DNA from: Carposina sasakii | Lineage: Eukaryota; Arthropoda; Insecta; Lepidoptera; Carposinidae | Length of the DNA: 64,000 bases | NCBI GenBank assembly: GCA_014607495.2 | Contig: CP053155.1 | Location: 9,300,001-9,364,000, forward strand | Direction of reading: 5' to 3' | Part shown: positions 36,491-47,064 of the stretch, in pieces | Position numbering within the stretch: position 1 is the first letter of the stretch | Layout: each line of letters opens with the position of its first letter | Program-made: the position numbers and the translations under genes | The notes under the pieces: generated by a model | Told to the model about the DNA's origin: nothing | The model's database searches: none | The model's input: only the letters and a program-made list of their open reading frames with translations

Positions 36491-36752
36491 ACAGGGTGTA
36501 ACAGAAAGGGTATGTTAAGCGAAAAGCTATGTAAATAGACCACTATAGAGAACCTATTTCCAAAATTAGAGACTCGATATCACATGATTAATTTTCAAGA
36601 TTGTATGAACATTCCTGGCTTATTTAGGGGTTCTCCATACTAAATGGAAACATAAACATATGATTAGGTGTCTGAAATTGTGTGGGTAGGTTTCTTTTAG
36701 TCGGCTATTTACATAGTTTTTCGCTTAACATACCTCTTTTGTTACATCCTGT
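36491..36752. mobile_element. 262-bp MITE with ~48-bp inverted ends
   Basis: The left end ACAGGGTGTAACAGAAAGGG, then TATGTTAAGCGAAAAGCTAT, is inverted at the right end (...CGCTTAACATACCTCTTTTG, TTACATCCTGT). The flanks are TATAT and ATAT, a possible TA or ATAT target duplication. A diverged second copy lies at 57650. There is no coding capacity. Confidence 0.9.
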
Positions 36753-37187
36753 ATATTTTTGTGAGGGCTTGATTTCATTTACAGTTTTTGGCTATCTGAT
36801 GAGTGTACGTAAGACGGTAAAACTATAAGAGGAGATGCATTAATTAATGTTGCGATTGTCATTGTAGACTGCGAAGTGCAATATGAACTAATCACTGGCT
36901 ATGAAACGGCATTGCTAGACATCCTCCGTGATACCAACACTGTCGTAGGTAGATAGCCGGAAATATTTCAAAGATCTAAAGAGAAGAAGGAACTATAGGT
37001 AGAGGTCCACTAGCTGAAGACAGTGTGACATATACATATCGTCCTATAGTGGTAATATCTGACCACATCATTAAGGGAATGCATTCAATCACCTTCAATC
37101 AAAGCAAGAAAGATAGTTCGTTGACGCTAATACCAAAATATGAAACCATTGATGCAAAAGGTAAATGTACAGAATATTGTAAGAGAA

Positions 37188-37436
37188 ATGACGGCCGATT
37201 GGTATAGTTGGTAGTGGCCCTGCCTGCGATGCCATAGGTGCTGGGTTCGAATCCCGGTAGGTGCAAACATTGATGTGATAAATATCGATGTTTGTTTCCG
37301 AGTCATGGATGTTTATATACTTATATATGTATTTATATACCGTTGCTTAGTACCCACGACACAAGACCTTAGGGATCTTAGTGTGGGACTAGGTCAATGT
37401 GTTGTGAAGTGTGTGAATATTTATTTATTTATTTAA
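37188..37436 (+). mobile_element. tRNA-derived SINE (LmeSINE1/Metulj-like), copy 1
   Basis: The tRNA-like head starts ACGGCCGATTGGTATAGTTGG and contains a clean B box, GGGTTCGAATCCCGG, at about 37243. The body includes GTTGCTTAGTACCCACGACA and TTAGGGATCTTAGTGTGGGA. The tail is a (TTTA)n run. The copy at 49374 is nearly identical over the full length. I did not find a clear target-site duplication. Confidence 0.9.
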
Positions 37437-37439
37437 TTT

Positions 37440-38530
37440 AGAAGATGAATATGTCTATCCAATCCTAAGCATATTTCGAAAATGCCAACTATATCGTAAT
37501 GACCAATTAATTTATCCCTCGCAAAATAGTTAAAATTCCTAATAAGGGCCGCTTCAAAAGATCCTTTCACACTCACTTTGAGGTCAGTAATATGTGTAAA
37601 ACCTTAAACTTTGCTTAAAACCGCTACACCCTTGTCCTTAATTTAAACCGAAGGAATCCTTTGAGCAAGGGTAAATTAAAACCTAATGGGATGAATACTA
37701 ACTTCCTTGATCAGAATTTAAATATTTTTGACAATATAGGGTCCTGTTGCCGACACGTTATACCTAATTATTAAATTAGTGATTTAGCAAGATGACTTAG
37801 GAATGATTCATTTGTTAAGCTGCATCTGTTTTGTTTCATCATGAACATGAACCAAATATTTCAATGAGAATCTTTAATTTTTTCTAAGGAATCATTTTGG
37901 TAAAAAAAGGTTTTTTTTAATACGTAGGTAGTACCTATAAAACTTATATTATTAGAACCAATAAGTGACCGTACAATAATACATTCAAAACTATTTAAAA
38001 TATACCAAATATCACCAATATTTGGATAAAACGTATCGTAAAGGCAACAAACGCACCCGTTACGTAGGACATGTTTTTGTTCTGCAAACCACGAATAGTT
38101 TTTTCTACTCAACGCTAGATGTCATTAGTTACTCCAAACACGAAAGTTTGAGGTGATCATTGCTGTATCGCGTAAAATGCGTTTATAAGTCGCGGACAGT
38201 TCATCTAAGGTCGCGTTGATATATTTGGCGTTTGGTACATTTTAGGTAAGTATTTAATTAATTGGATCTCTTGAGTACTTACCTATATTTTCCTTCCCGA
38301 ATAGTTTAGTGGAAGAAATACTCTTATACATGCGCATTTCCTTTTAGGGTACTATTATGTACAGATATTTTCATGTAGGTACAGCATGTCACAGCTTTGA
38401 CAGTGTCTTTATGTTAACGATAGATTCATTGTGGCAAATATTAATTAGGCAAGTAGGTACAACATGAATTTAAATTTTCTCTTATTGCAGCTTAATGTAG
38501 GTTTGTTCAAAGTCTAATAATAACATAAAA
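37440..38530. other. No recognisable gene
   Basis: AT-rich. A minus frame of 83 codons (37861-38112) has no motif I know. A GTAAGT at 38246 preceded by a weak TATA-like TTATAAG was considered and set aside because the spacing is wrong. Confidence 0.4.
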
Positions 38531-38535
38531 TATTT

Positions 38536-38605
38536 GTCCTGACCGGAAATCGAACCCACGAGGTAACCGTCACTGGCCAGCTCAGCCAGTCAACCAATTA
38601 CTAAC
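38536..38605 (-). mobile_element. tRNA-like SINE head fragment
   Basis: On the minus strand GTGGGTTCGATTTCCGGTCA is a B-box-bearing T arm, preceded by GGCTGAGCTGGCCAGTGACG. Stems are incomplete and no copy recurs in this window. Confidence 0.45.
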
Positions 38606-39012
38606 ACGTCAAAATGCCTTCATTCATATACATCATACCACAATAAGTACAAGTTACCAATTACTACAATGTAAGACAATGCGTCTAAGTAATTTCACAT
38701 TTATTTTAGGCCATAAAAAGTTAACATCCTACAGTTAATTTAAAGATGGCTTCCATATGCGAAAAAGAGCCATATTTTATGCGTTACTCGAGACGTGCGC
38801 GTGCGTCGCATGTTAATTAATATACTGGAATTAAAAGGTATTTTATTGTGAGAAGACGTTGTAGTAATGGCCACATCCTTCCTGCAATGAATCGTGAAAG
38901 ACGACTTGTAGTTGTGGCTGCTGAGCTCTGTCAAATGATATCACGTATGAAACTAAAGTAATATTTACTTGCCAACACAAAAATTGAATGGCGATTTTCA
39001 AGGGTGTTATAT

Positions 39013-39151
39013 AAGAACACGGCTATGTTCCCGAAATGGGGAGCCAGTACCTACTGCAGGTTCAGAAAGGAGATACAATAGCCACGTTTAGCATGGTGGG
39101 GCAGATGTGATTGGTCAGTGACCGCAGTTGCTAGCTTATCGCCTGAGATTA
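39013..39151 (+). mobile_element. Family F repeat, left part (split by MITE)
   Basis: It runs from ACACGGCTATGTTCCCGAAA through GCCACGTTTAGCATGGTGGG and GTTGCTAGCTTATCGCCTGA, where the GATCGG MITE interrupts it. The rest resumes at 39616. Confidence 0.8.
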
Positions 39152-39615
39152 GGATCTATTCTGGTCCGATCCCTTAAACTAATCCCTTTTTACTTTAAAT
39201 CCACAACCTATTCCGGTCTGATACCAAAATAATTTTTAGATTCCGGTCTGATCCCGTGGAGTTCTTTTTTATTCTCTGAAAATAAAATAGGAAATAAAAG
39301 AATGAAAATTCTACAAGTTGTTTTATTGAAGAACGACAAAGTTAAGAAAAATAAAATTAGAATTAGTAAAATAATCTCGATTTCTTAGTAAAAATCAGCA
39401 ATCATTTGAAAAACAATGTTGTATGTGTCTACTGTTTTACTTGCTAACAGTACCTACTAAAAATCATTGAGAAGACACATGGGATCAGAACGGAATACAA
39501 AATAAATGAAATATTCATCTGATCCCGCGACGGGATCGGATAGGAATAAAATTATAAAATTAAATAAAACGGATCCTTTGCGGGTATCACTTGGTGGGAT
39601 CGGAACGGAATAGAC
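39152..39615 (-). mobile_element. GATCGG-rich MITE, copy 2, nested in family F
   Basis: It is the full reverse-complement match to 8385-8840, including both tips (GGATCTATTCTGGTCCGATC and GGGATCGGAACGGAATAGAC) and the GATCCCGCGACGGGATC hairpin. It splits a family F repeat, so it inserted after that repeat arrived. Confidence 0.9.
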
Positions 39616-39740
39616 CATATTAGCTAGCTTAAAGACTGCTTATGCCCGATTTCCTTAGTCGACTCTTACGATATGCACTGAAGGTGATGCAGCTGATGTA
39701 TCACGGTGAAGTCCTGCATAAGCACAGGATATTGCTGATA
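39616..39740 (+). mobile_element. Family F repeat, right part
   Basis: CCTTAGTCGACTCTTACGAT, then GATGCAGCTGATGTATCACG and GTGAAGTCCTGCATAAGCAC, continues the element begun at 39013, by comparison with 12601 and 40490. Confidence 0.75.
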
Positions 39741-39807
39741 CAAATATTAAACAGTAGGTACAGTCGTTATTTCTAAAAGCTAATTGATAACCCAATAAAA
39801 CGAATAT

Positions 39808-39952
39808 TATAAAATTATTAATAAAGAAAATGGAAAAAATTCTTCACCCGAGTGGGAATCGAACCCACGACCACTGCAAACCGTGCCAGCCGCTATAACC
39901 ACTAAGCCACCGGGTCAATTACTCGGATGACGAATTTTATCATCTCTTTTCT
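39808..39952 (-). mobile_element. tRNA-like element with leader (family T, copy 3)
   Basis: On the minus strand: leader AAAATTCGTCATCCGAGTAA, head GACCCGGTGGCTTAGTGG, T arm GTGGGTTCGATTCCCAC, then ACTCGGGTGAAGAATTTTTT and a tail ending TTAATAATTTTAT. Six of seven acceptor pairs form but position 1 is mismatched, and the anticodon arm pairs poorly. It faces copy 4, head to head, across about 360 bases. Confidence 0.8.
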
Positions 39953-40311
39953 AAATTACATATTGGCAACGAATCTTATTTGGCAACCGGAAAATTGGAG
40001 CATTTACGATTGCTATTCTTAATGTGAACGTAGACTTTACAAACCCATTCTTAGAATCCTTACCAGGTGTTTAACAGAGCGTACTCGTAAAAAAAACTTT
40101 AACGTCTGTCGCATACAAATTACGGAACTTGTAGGTGCGTGCGAACTGTTAAGTGTCTAACAGTATTAGTAACGTATTTGAAGATTAAATTAAGAAGGCT
40201 ACTGTAGCAAGTTTTATTAAAATTAAGATGCAACATGGTAGCCAACTGCATACAGCAGTAGGTAGATGAGGTGTCGATCCAATAATTGAAATATAGGCGA
40301 CACGTAGTGCT

Positions 40312-40430
40312 AAGGAAAGTATAATTCGTCATCCGAGTTAATTGACCCGGTAGCTCAGTTGGTTAAAGCAAAGCACGGTATACGAGAGGTTATGAGTTCA
40401 AGTCTCACTCGGGTGAATAATTTTAAAAAT
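40312..40430 (+). mobile_element. tRNA-like element with leader (family T, copy 4)
   Basis: Leader TATAATTCGTCATCCGAGTT, head GACCCGGTAGCTCAGTTGGT, T arm GAGTTCAAGTCTC, end ACTCGGGTGAATAATTTTAA. The tRNA-like region is 40344-40417. With copy 3 it makes a large inverted pair with identical leaders pointing inward. Confidence 0.8.
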
Positions 40431-40489
40431 TGTTCATTAAGTGTTTCATATAAATACGCATACATGTACACGTATTCTTAAACACGTAT

Positions 40490-40680
40490 AAACACATGGC
40501 TGTGATCTCTAAATGAGGCAGCCAGAACTGCTGCAATATAAGAATTGACTAAGGAGATTCCTAAAGATGAGTGACAAGTTACTTATGAGAATAGGTACCT
40601 CTGAGTTCCTTCGTCAACTTTTACGACAACACGGCAGGAGAGGCAGCTTATGTATTCCAGTGAAGCCTCTGTGATTTTAA
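40490..40680 (+). mobile_element. Family F repeat, near full length
   Basis: ACACATGGCTGTGATCTCTA, GCCAGAACTGCTGCAATATA, GAGTGACAAGTTACTTATGA, then TTCCTTCGTCAACTTTTACG and CCAGTGAAGCCTCTG. The order agrees with the reconstructed split copy at 39013-39740. Confidence 0.7.
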
Positions 40681-40684
40681 AAAT

Positions 40685-42645
40685 GTGGTTTACATTTTTG
40701 AAACTAACTCCTACCTAATAATCTAAGCTGCTCATATTGTGGTTAGATAAAAAATATTTTCCATCGACTCAGTTAACCAGATACGGTGCAAGTAAATCTG
40801 ACAGTGAATATTGTAAAATATTCCATTTTTAGTGTAGTTGGATTCTGTATAAAATGTCGTATTTTTCCATAATACCCAACAAGTAGTAACAGCGTGTCGG
40901 TATGCGAAGCGGAGTCACGTGTGCATTGTTTAGGCGCGCGTAATGAAATAATTCGTTGGGATGCGCCCGCGCACAGATCCACAAGATAAGGTGCGTATGA
41001 TGTGCGTTAGTCCAGCTGCGTTATATTGCATTGAAAGTGTTATTCTGCTGTTTATTTTCCTAAAGCAACATTTTTCTGCTCTGCTCTTTTTTTCAGTCAC
41101 CGCAATCTTACTCTTATAAATATCTTTTCGCATTTGTAGCACTAGGTACCTGTAAAGTCACAATTAACATACTTAATTGCTTATCCAAATAATAATCTAT
41201 TGTATTTATTATTCTTTTTTATTCTACTCATTCAATATTTGGTTAATGAAACCACAAAAAAAGACGTCTTCTATCAGAATTAATTAAAACTTCAAGAGGT
41301 GTTCACATGAGTATAGCTACAGTAACACACATCACACTTTAATGAATGAGTGTGGCTCTGCGTAGGCACCGCCTCTGCCTTAATAAAATTGTCATAAAGG
41401 CATGATAAATAAAAAGAAACAAGTATAACCAAGACACCGGGCTACACAAAATAAAAATGAAGAAATTTAAGTAAAAGTCAACGGACTCCATTGTTAAAGG
41501 GAACGACAAGAGCGGTGAATAAAAAAGTTAAGATGTTTTTATAGGTAAATTATTTTTAAATATTTACATTTTCGTAAAATTACAAAAATAGCCTACTATG
41601 ATGATTCTTCTATTTGTTACCCAATGTAATACATATACAATTTATATCTGAACACAACTAGCTACAGAGAGCGAATTAATATTGTAGCGTTTATAGCGGA
41701 TGTACCTGGACATCTATGACCACTTGAATCAATAATAAGATCTTCATTTATAATATTTTGTAACTTTAGAAAATTTGGTTCTATCATGGTTATGAAGCTT
41801 ATCAACTCGATGTTTTGACTAAATCTGGATAACTATTTGATTTTATCTTATTTTAATGGTTTAGAGGCTTTAGGTAAAGTAGCATTTTTACTTGATTTCG
41901 AGAGATTCGTCACCGATACGTTTGCTCCAAATAGGAATACTTAATTTTCACGTGTTCGTCAAGTAACTTTATATGTGGGAGTGTTGCGATAACGAAAATC
42001 GATGCCAAACAAAGTTACTTTGTATAAACACTCAGACAATTATATAGTGTTATGGTTTGAGCAGTCATTTATTTTATCTACCCATTATTAACCAACCACT
42101 AATAGAGATTACTGTCGCGCCTAAAGACCTTAGCGTTCAAAGACAAACACCTCTAGCTCACAACAAAGCAATGGCAGAACAAAATTACAGAAATCCAATA
42201 ATGGCATGTAGGCAATAATCTTTAGAATCACAAATCAAGTTGTACGCTGAATGCTTTCACGAACCCCGTAGGCGGTTGGCCAGTCGCTTCTAGCGATGAT
42301 AGTGACATAGGTGTTAGAAGGATAGATAGCAACCTGCAACTGATTATCATTTTTGAGCGTTTCGCTTGATAATTTGAATTACAGTGCCTGCATGTAAAGG
42401 GCTGTAGTATAGATTTATTATAATTATTTGTAGTCTTTAAGTTTATTACAGACTGTAACTTGTTTGGTTGCCCAAATAAATATATAAATATAGTGGTTAC
42501 ACACCTTTGAGATTTAACTCTATCTGAGTTACCTAGACCTCAACAAATATTTCTGGAGCTGTGTGATATTTGAAACTCAATTATTTCTGTAATTTTTAAT
42601 GGAAAAAAAAGGATAAACTATTCAATAATTTTAATGAATGATTTA
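40685..42645. other. No recognisable gene
   Basis: AT-rich. Two minus frames of about 70 codons (40773-41142) overlap a GC-richer patch (40900-40990), but neither has a recognisable motif. Confidence 0.4.
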
Positions 42646-42649
42646 TTAC

Positions 42650-42815
42650 CTTTTCTCAAACCTGTGTATGTTTTACTAACCGAACTTGTACATCTCAACT
42701 ATACCCTCAAAATTGGTCAGAAGTGGCACCATGAGGTTCTATCGGCCCTTGGTGCTCTGCCTACCCCGTAAGAGATAAAGGCGTGATTATATGTATGTAT
42801 GTATGTGTATGTTTA
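42650..42815 (-). mobile_element. Family D repeat
   Basis: The minus strand matches 9987-10105, including TAATCACGCCTTTATCTCTT, GGTAGGCAGAGCACCAAGGG, CAGAAGTGGCACCAT on the plus strand, and TACAAGTTCGGTTAGTAAAA. A (GTAT)n microsatellite bounds it at 42796. Confidence 0.75.
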
Positions 42816-42819
42816 AGCG

Positions 42820-44885
42820 TAATTGCGATGAGATAATTTTTGATTGTCTCTTTCAGCATAATTGTTATAATTTACTTCGTTAATTCCCTATGTAATTTTC
42901 TCTATAGTAGTAGATGTCATAGTAAAAGTTGACAATCAAAGCCAGCAGTATGTATCTCGTATTACAAACAGCTTGGAACTGTCAAAATACTTAAAATATA
43001 AGCCGTTTTAACACCAGACACAACAATTGCTGGGCAAAGTGTGGGATTCCATGCTCCTCTAGTTTATTGGGCATTGGAACTAGAGTGGGCGTGGGCTTGA
43101 CGATAGCCCCGGTGGTCTGTCCACTGATGATAATTACATTAAAATAAATATGCAAATTATCTGAGTTTTAGCCCAGAATTTTTTTTGGTTAAAATGATTT
43201 TGCTTTTAACAGAATATAAAATTTTATGGAATGGCCTAAATTAGTAATGTTTTTAATGTGCTCGTTCAGTAAATCAATGGAGTAATGAGTGTTGACGAAT
43301 TTAAATTAATGCTCATTTAAATCTGACACTTTTGACAAGATGTTATTAGAAACCAGCTGTTTATTTGAAGCAATCTGTTTGAAATTGCCTTTGTTTTGAT
43401 TATTAGTTCAAGCGTTTTTAACTTTTTAACTTTCTACTAAGCACTGCGCTAAAACTAGGCTTAAATGGTATTCTGGTTTGACATGTTCACACTTACAAAC
43501 CCTTAAATAAATGAAAATAATATAAAAAATGTTCCATAGTAAATCATTTATAGTTTGTAAAATCCTATTCAGACTCCTGTGCGGGGCTTCACCAGAATAA
43601 ATATTGGCATCTCTTCTGCAAATCTCGTAAGAGTTTACTAAGAAAATCAAGAGCGTTATCTCAGGCTAGCAACTTCACTGATCTTTTACTGCTGACTCTG
43701 CCTAGCTTTAGGATCTTCTTCTCTCCGGATGATATTGCAGTTCAGACTATCCTAGTTTGGGAACAATGTAGGAGCAGTGTACCTATACGTCAATAATTAT
43801 TTACATTTCAATTACATTAGCCGTACAAAACCTTTCTAAACCGTGTCAACCAACTAAAAATCACTCGGCACCAATAAAAATACTTCAATCAATTGTAAGA
43901 CAGACTGACGCACTTGCCGTATAATTATGCCAATTATTATTGAGAACGAACAATTACAGATGGGTATCAATTATTAGCGGTGGCAACTCGTATCCTTGAT
44001 GGTTATTAGCAATCAAATGTCGTCAATAAGCTGATTGGTATTGATTGGGACTGAATATGTGCTGATTTGTATGAATCATTTAGAAAATCTGGTAAATTGA
44101 GTGTAGACAGTTTACAATTTTTAATAACTTTCAAACCTTAATTATTAAATGCATCTGCGAAGGAGGTGTAGATTATAAGGGTCGTCTATGGTTCGTAAAC
44201 AAACATGTTGCCACAAAAGTATTTTTGTGATTGATCATCATCAGTAAGGATGTTTTACATAACTACGTAAAACATTCTTTAAAAATAATAATCGATGGTA
44301 TAATTAATTAAATGAATGAAATGAATTAAAATTAGCTTTTAAGCAACGTTTAAATATTTTTTTTGGTAATGACACCGTAAACAAAGTTCATCAGGAAATG
44401 GGGTACTCACTAGATTGGTTTTGATTTAATAACCTTCAATGGAATTAGCATCTTTACAGAACATAGAGTAATATCAACACAAATATGATCAGTGATAAAA
44501 ATTTCTAGATGTTAGATGTTAGTTGATTTGTTCGATGATTGTTGCTCGATCTTTTTTATTTTCTTTCTATACACATAACACTAGGTATTTAAAAGTCTAT
44601 TAACATTGTTCATAAGTGGCAATACGTTCAACAAGTGTTTAGAATTGTGTATAATTGGTAGACAATCAGTCCCCATTTATGTGAACAATAAATTACTGAG
44701 GAATACTAGATAATATATCGGTTTTATTTTCTTCTGAACTAGCTAGAGCCTGTCGATTGATATTGAAAATTAGAGAAGACGCATTTTGCTATCATTGTCA
44801 TCATCATCTTCCTGCCCTTACTAATTATTTATGGTGTCAACGCAAATGATCTTTCGAAACTCACATTGCTATAGATTTGGCATTT
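42820..44885. other. No recognisable gene
   Basis: AT-rich, no repeat shared with the rest of the window, no coding signature. Confidence 0.4.
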
Positions 44886-44887
44886 TT

Positions 44888-44965
44888 TTTACGGCCGGCC
44901 ACCTGCCTGATGCCAACCCTCCTCGGATATAGCTTAGTGGCAATTTGCTATTAGGTATTGTCATA
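44888..44965 (-). mobile_element. SINE/LINE tail fragment
   Basis: On the minus strand TATATCCGAGGAGGGTTGGC, then ATCAGGCAGG, matches the 3' tail of the tRNA-like element at 52572-52737 (TATATCCGAGGAGAGTTGGC). Confidence 0.55.
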
Positions 44966-45647
44966 AAATATAAATTAAGTACTTTTGATTTTTTTCATTC
45001 CGATACTAGAATTATCAAGCTTAAAAGGCAATACCTAAGTCGGAAGATAGGTATGCTTAAATCTATCTAGCTAAATACATATTTTAGCTCTTTCTGTTCG
45101 TATAAAAAAGTAACACGGCATAAATGCTGACACTCGATTTACTAAATTTAGGTTTAAGCATTTTCTACATGTCGGCCTTAAGATAAAACATCACATTTTT
45201 TAAGCTGAGACGGTCGTTAATTTTAATACTTTTGAGTTCCTATTCGCTAGCCTCATTATACGCCAATTTTTCCGTACCGGCATTAACTTCAGTTTCCTCT
45301 AATATAGCACCTTAAGTAATGAAATCGGGCTTTTGTTTATTACATTATTTTGCGCCGTAAAATTTACTAATGTTATGAAAAAATGCTCATTTCTGGACGC
45401 CCCATCAATTTAGATTAGTAAGGTAATGGCGCAGTAGGTACCTTACCGTACCCTCCCTACATTACCTTGGACGAAAGAAAATCTACGTAAAAGTTAAGTT
45501 ACAAGAAAATTTCAAGCCTATTATGAGTGCCTTGACGGACTGGCATTAGTGGATCGAATCATTTTGATACTTGGTTTATTCAAGTATTTTCATTTGCATA
45601 TAATATAAATACAACGATATACCTCATTCTGCAGTAAGTTAAAATTA

Positions 45648-45786
45648 CTAGCTGTTGCCCGTGTCTTTGTCTTAATTATGATGTATGCAAAACTTCAAGA
45701 AGTTTGGTTGAGTAAAAAGAGCGCGAAGAGGTAACTAACAAACAAATAAACAAACTTACTTTCGCCTTAAAATAATATAAGTTGGG
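45648..45786 (-). mobile_element. Short Helitron-like element, both ends visible
   Basis: The plus strand begins ACTAGCTGTTGCCCGTG, the complement of a CGGGCAACAGCTAG+T Helitron 3' end. It finishes AACTTACTTTCGCCTTAAAA then TAATATAAG, the complement of a degraded 5' end. At ~140 bp it is a strongly deleted copy. Confidence 0.55.
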
Positions 45787-45924
45787 ATCGCTCAACTATC
45801 CATACAAGACTGCTATTATTTAGCCTATTGAAAAAATTAAAGGCAAGTAAATAAGAGTAACTGCAAATTAACGCCAGCGAAGTGACATCTTTTGTCAAAA
45901 TAAAATACCAAAAACACTTCTTCT

Positions 45925-46098
45925 TCTTCAGCCTATTGCAGTCCACTGCTGGACGTAGGCCTTCCCCAGGGCACGCCATAAGGTTACTGTCACAGGGAGC
46001 TTTGCCCATAGTCCCCATGCTGGGCAGGCGGGTTAGTGACCGCAGTGTGATTTTCGGACTATGTTGTCATTACGGAAGGCGCTGCTGCCCACCACCAA
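45925..46098 (-). mobile_element. Family E element, 5'-truncated
   Basis: The plus strand reads CAGCCTATTGCAGTCCACTG, CTGGACGTAGGCC ... GGACTATGTTGTCATTACGG. This matches the 3' two-thirds of the 262-bp element and is truncated near the same point as the copy at 22385. The tail is CTTCTTCTTC instead of a clean CAT run. Confidence 0.75.
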
Positions 46099-46099
46099 T

Positions 46100-46680
46100 T
46101 AAAAAATCAAAAACACTATAGGAAGGTAAACAAAAAAAAAGTCTCAAGTATCAAAAGGACCTTCTAGCTCTATACTAATATGCACGATGAAGGTAATCTA
46201 CTCAAGTTAATTCCTGAGGTGGACCACCGATATCGGCTAATAAATTAGTGAAGTCCACCCATTACCACCCCCTAGTTACTTAGGTCATGGTAATAGCCGT
46301 ACCATTAGTTAGAAAACAAATTATAAGGGAAACTCAAATGAAGACATTAGGAATGGTAGGTCCTTATACTCGTAATTTCGCTTTGTTCTTTAATAAACTG
46401 ATTGGTTTTACAATTAGTAGTTGCCCTACTGTTCTAGGTGACTTCAGTGATCATATGGTTACGAATTTTCATAATACTGATAGCAATATAACATTTTGAC
46501 AGTTTTACATTAAATTAATTAAGGTATGTATTAATAACTCTATAATATTAATATGCACTCTATTAGTAGAAATCAAGATGACATATAAGGGATATAGGTA
46601 TACTGTACCCTAGTTAAATAAACATTCTATTTATGAATGTATCATTCATTAACAAAGTTAAATTATAAGATTTTAAACAT
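46100..46680. other. No recognisable gene
   Basis: AT-rich with a 70-codon plus frame (46287-46499) lacking any motif or splice context. Confidence 0.4.
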
Positions 46681-47063
46681 ACAGGATGTTTTTTTGTATC
46701 CACCTTTAACGAATTTATTCTATACATGAAATAAAGTAAGTTTATGCCAAAAAAAATGCTGGGAATTATTTTTTTTTAATTCCTTGATCGTGCGAAATTT
46801 ATAGTGTCTAGTGTTTATGTTAGTTTTTTTATAGACAGATATGAAGTATTTTTCGTGAAAAAATCCTGCTACGCGCGTCTATGTGCATAAAAACATACAT
46901 TTTCTGCACAATGCAGAAAAACGTAGTCTATTTACTCAACTTTGGACCCTAATATTTTGGAAACCAGACACTTCCCAGGTATGCTTCCATGGAGAAAAAT
47001 GATCGTGATGATGAGGAGATTCCGTAGTTTTCGGGAACGTTGACGACCAAAAATCACCCTGTA
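46681..47063 (+). mobile_element. ACAGGGTG-ended MITE, copy 2 (383 bp)
   Basis: The start ACAGGATGTTTTTTTGTATC and the end AAAAATCACCCTGTA give an 8-bp inverted tip, ACAGG(A/G)TG. The body matches 52048-52480 throughout and 1583-1848 in part. CAACTTTGGACCCTAATATT and CTTCCATGGAGAAAAATGAT also align with the left arm of the MITE at 62384. It contains an extra TGCATAAAAACATACATTTT segment not in the other copies. Confidence 0.8.
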
Positions 47064-47064
47064 T

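Noticed and set aside
38183..38251. Possible second promoter with TATA-like TTATAAG, CAGTT and a GTAAGT donor
   Set aside because: The TATA-to-CAGT distance is about 14 bases instead of ~30, and there is no ATG frame between them.
40344..40417. Functional tRNA gene
   Set aside because: Acceptor position 1 does not pair, the anticodon arm is poor, and the same sequence with leader recurs as a dispersed repeat; best seen as tRNA-derived.
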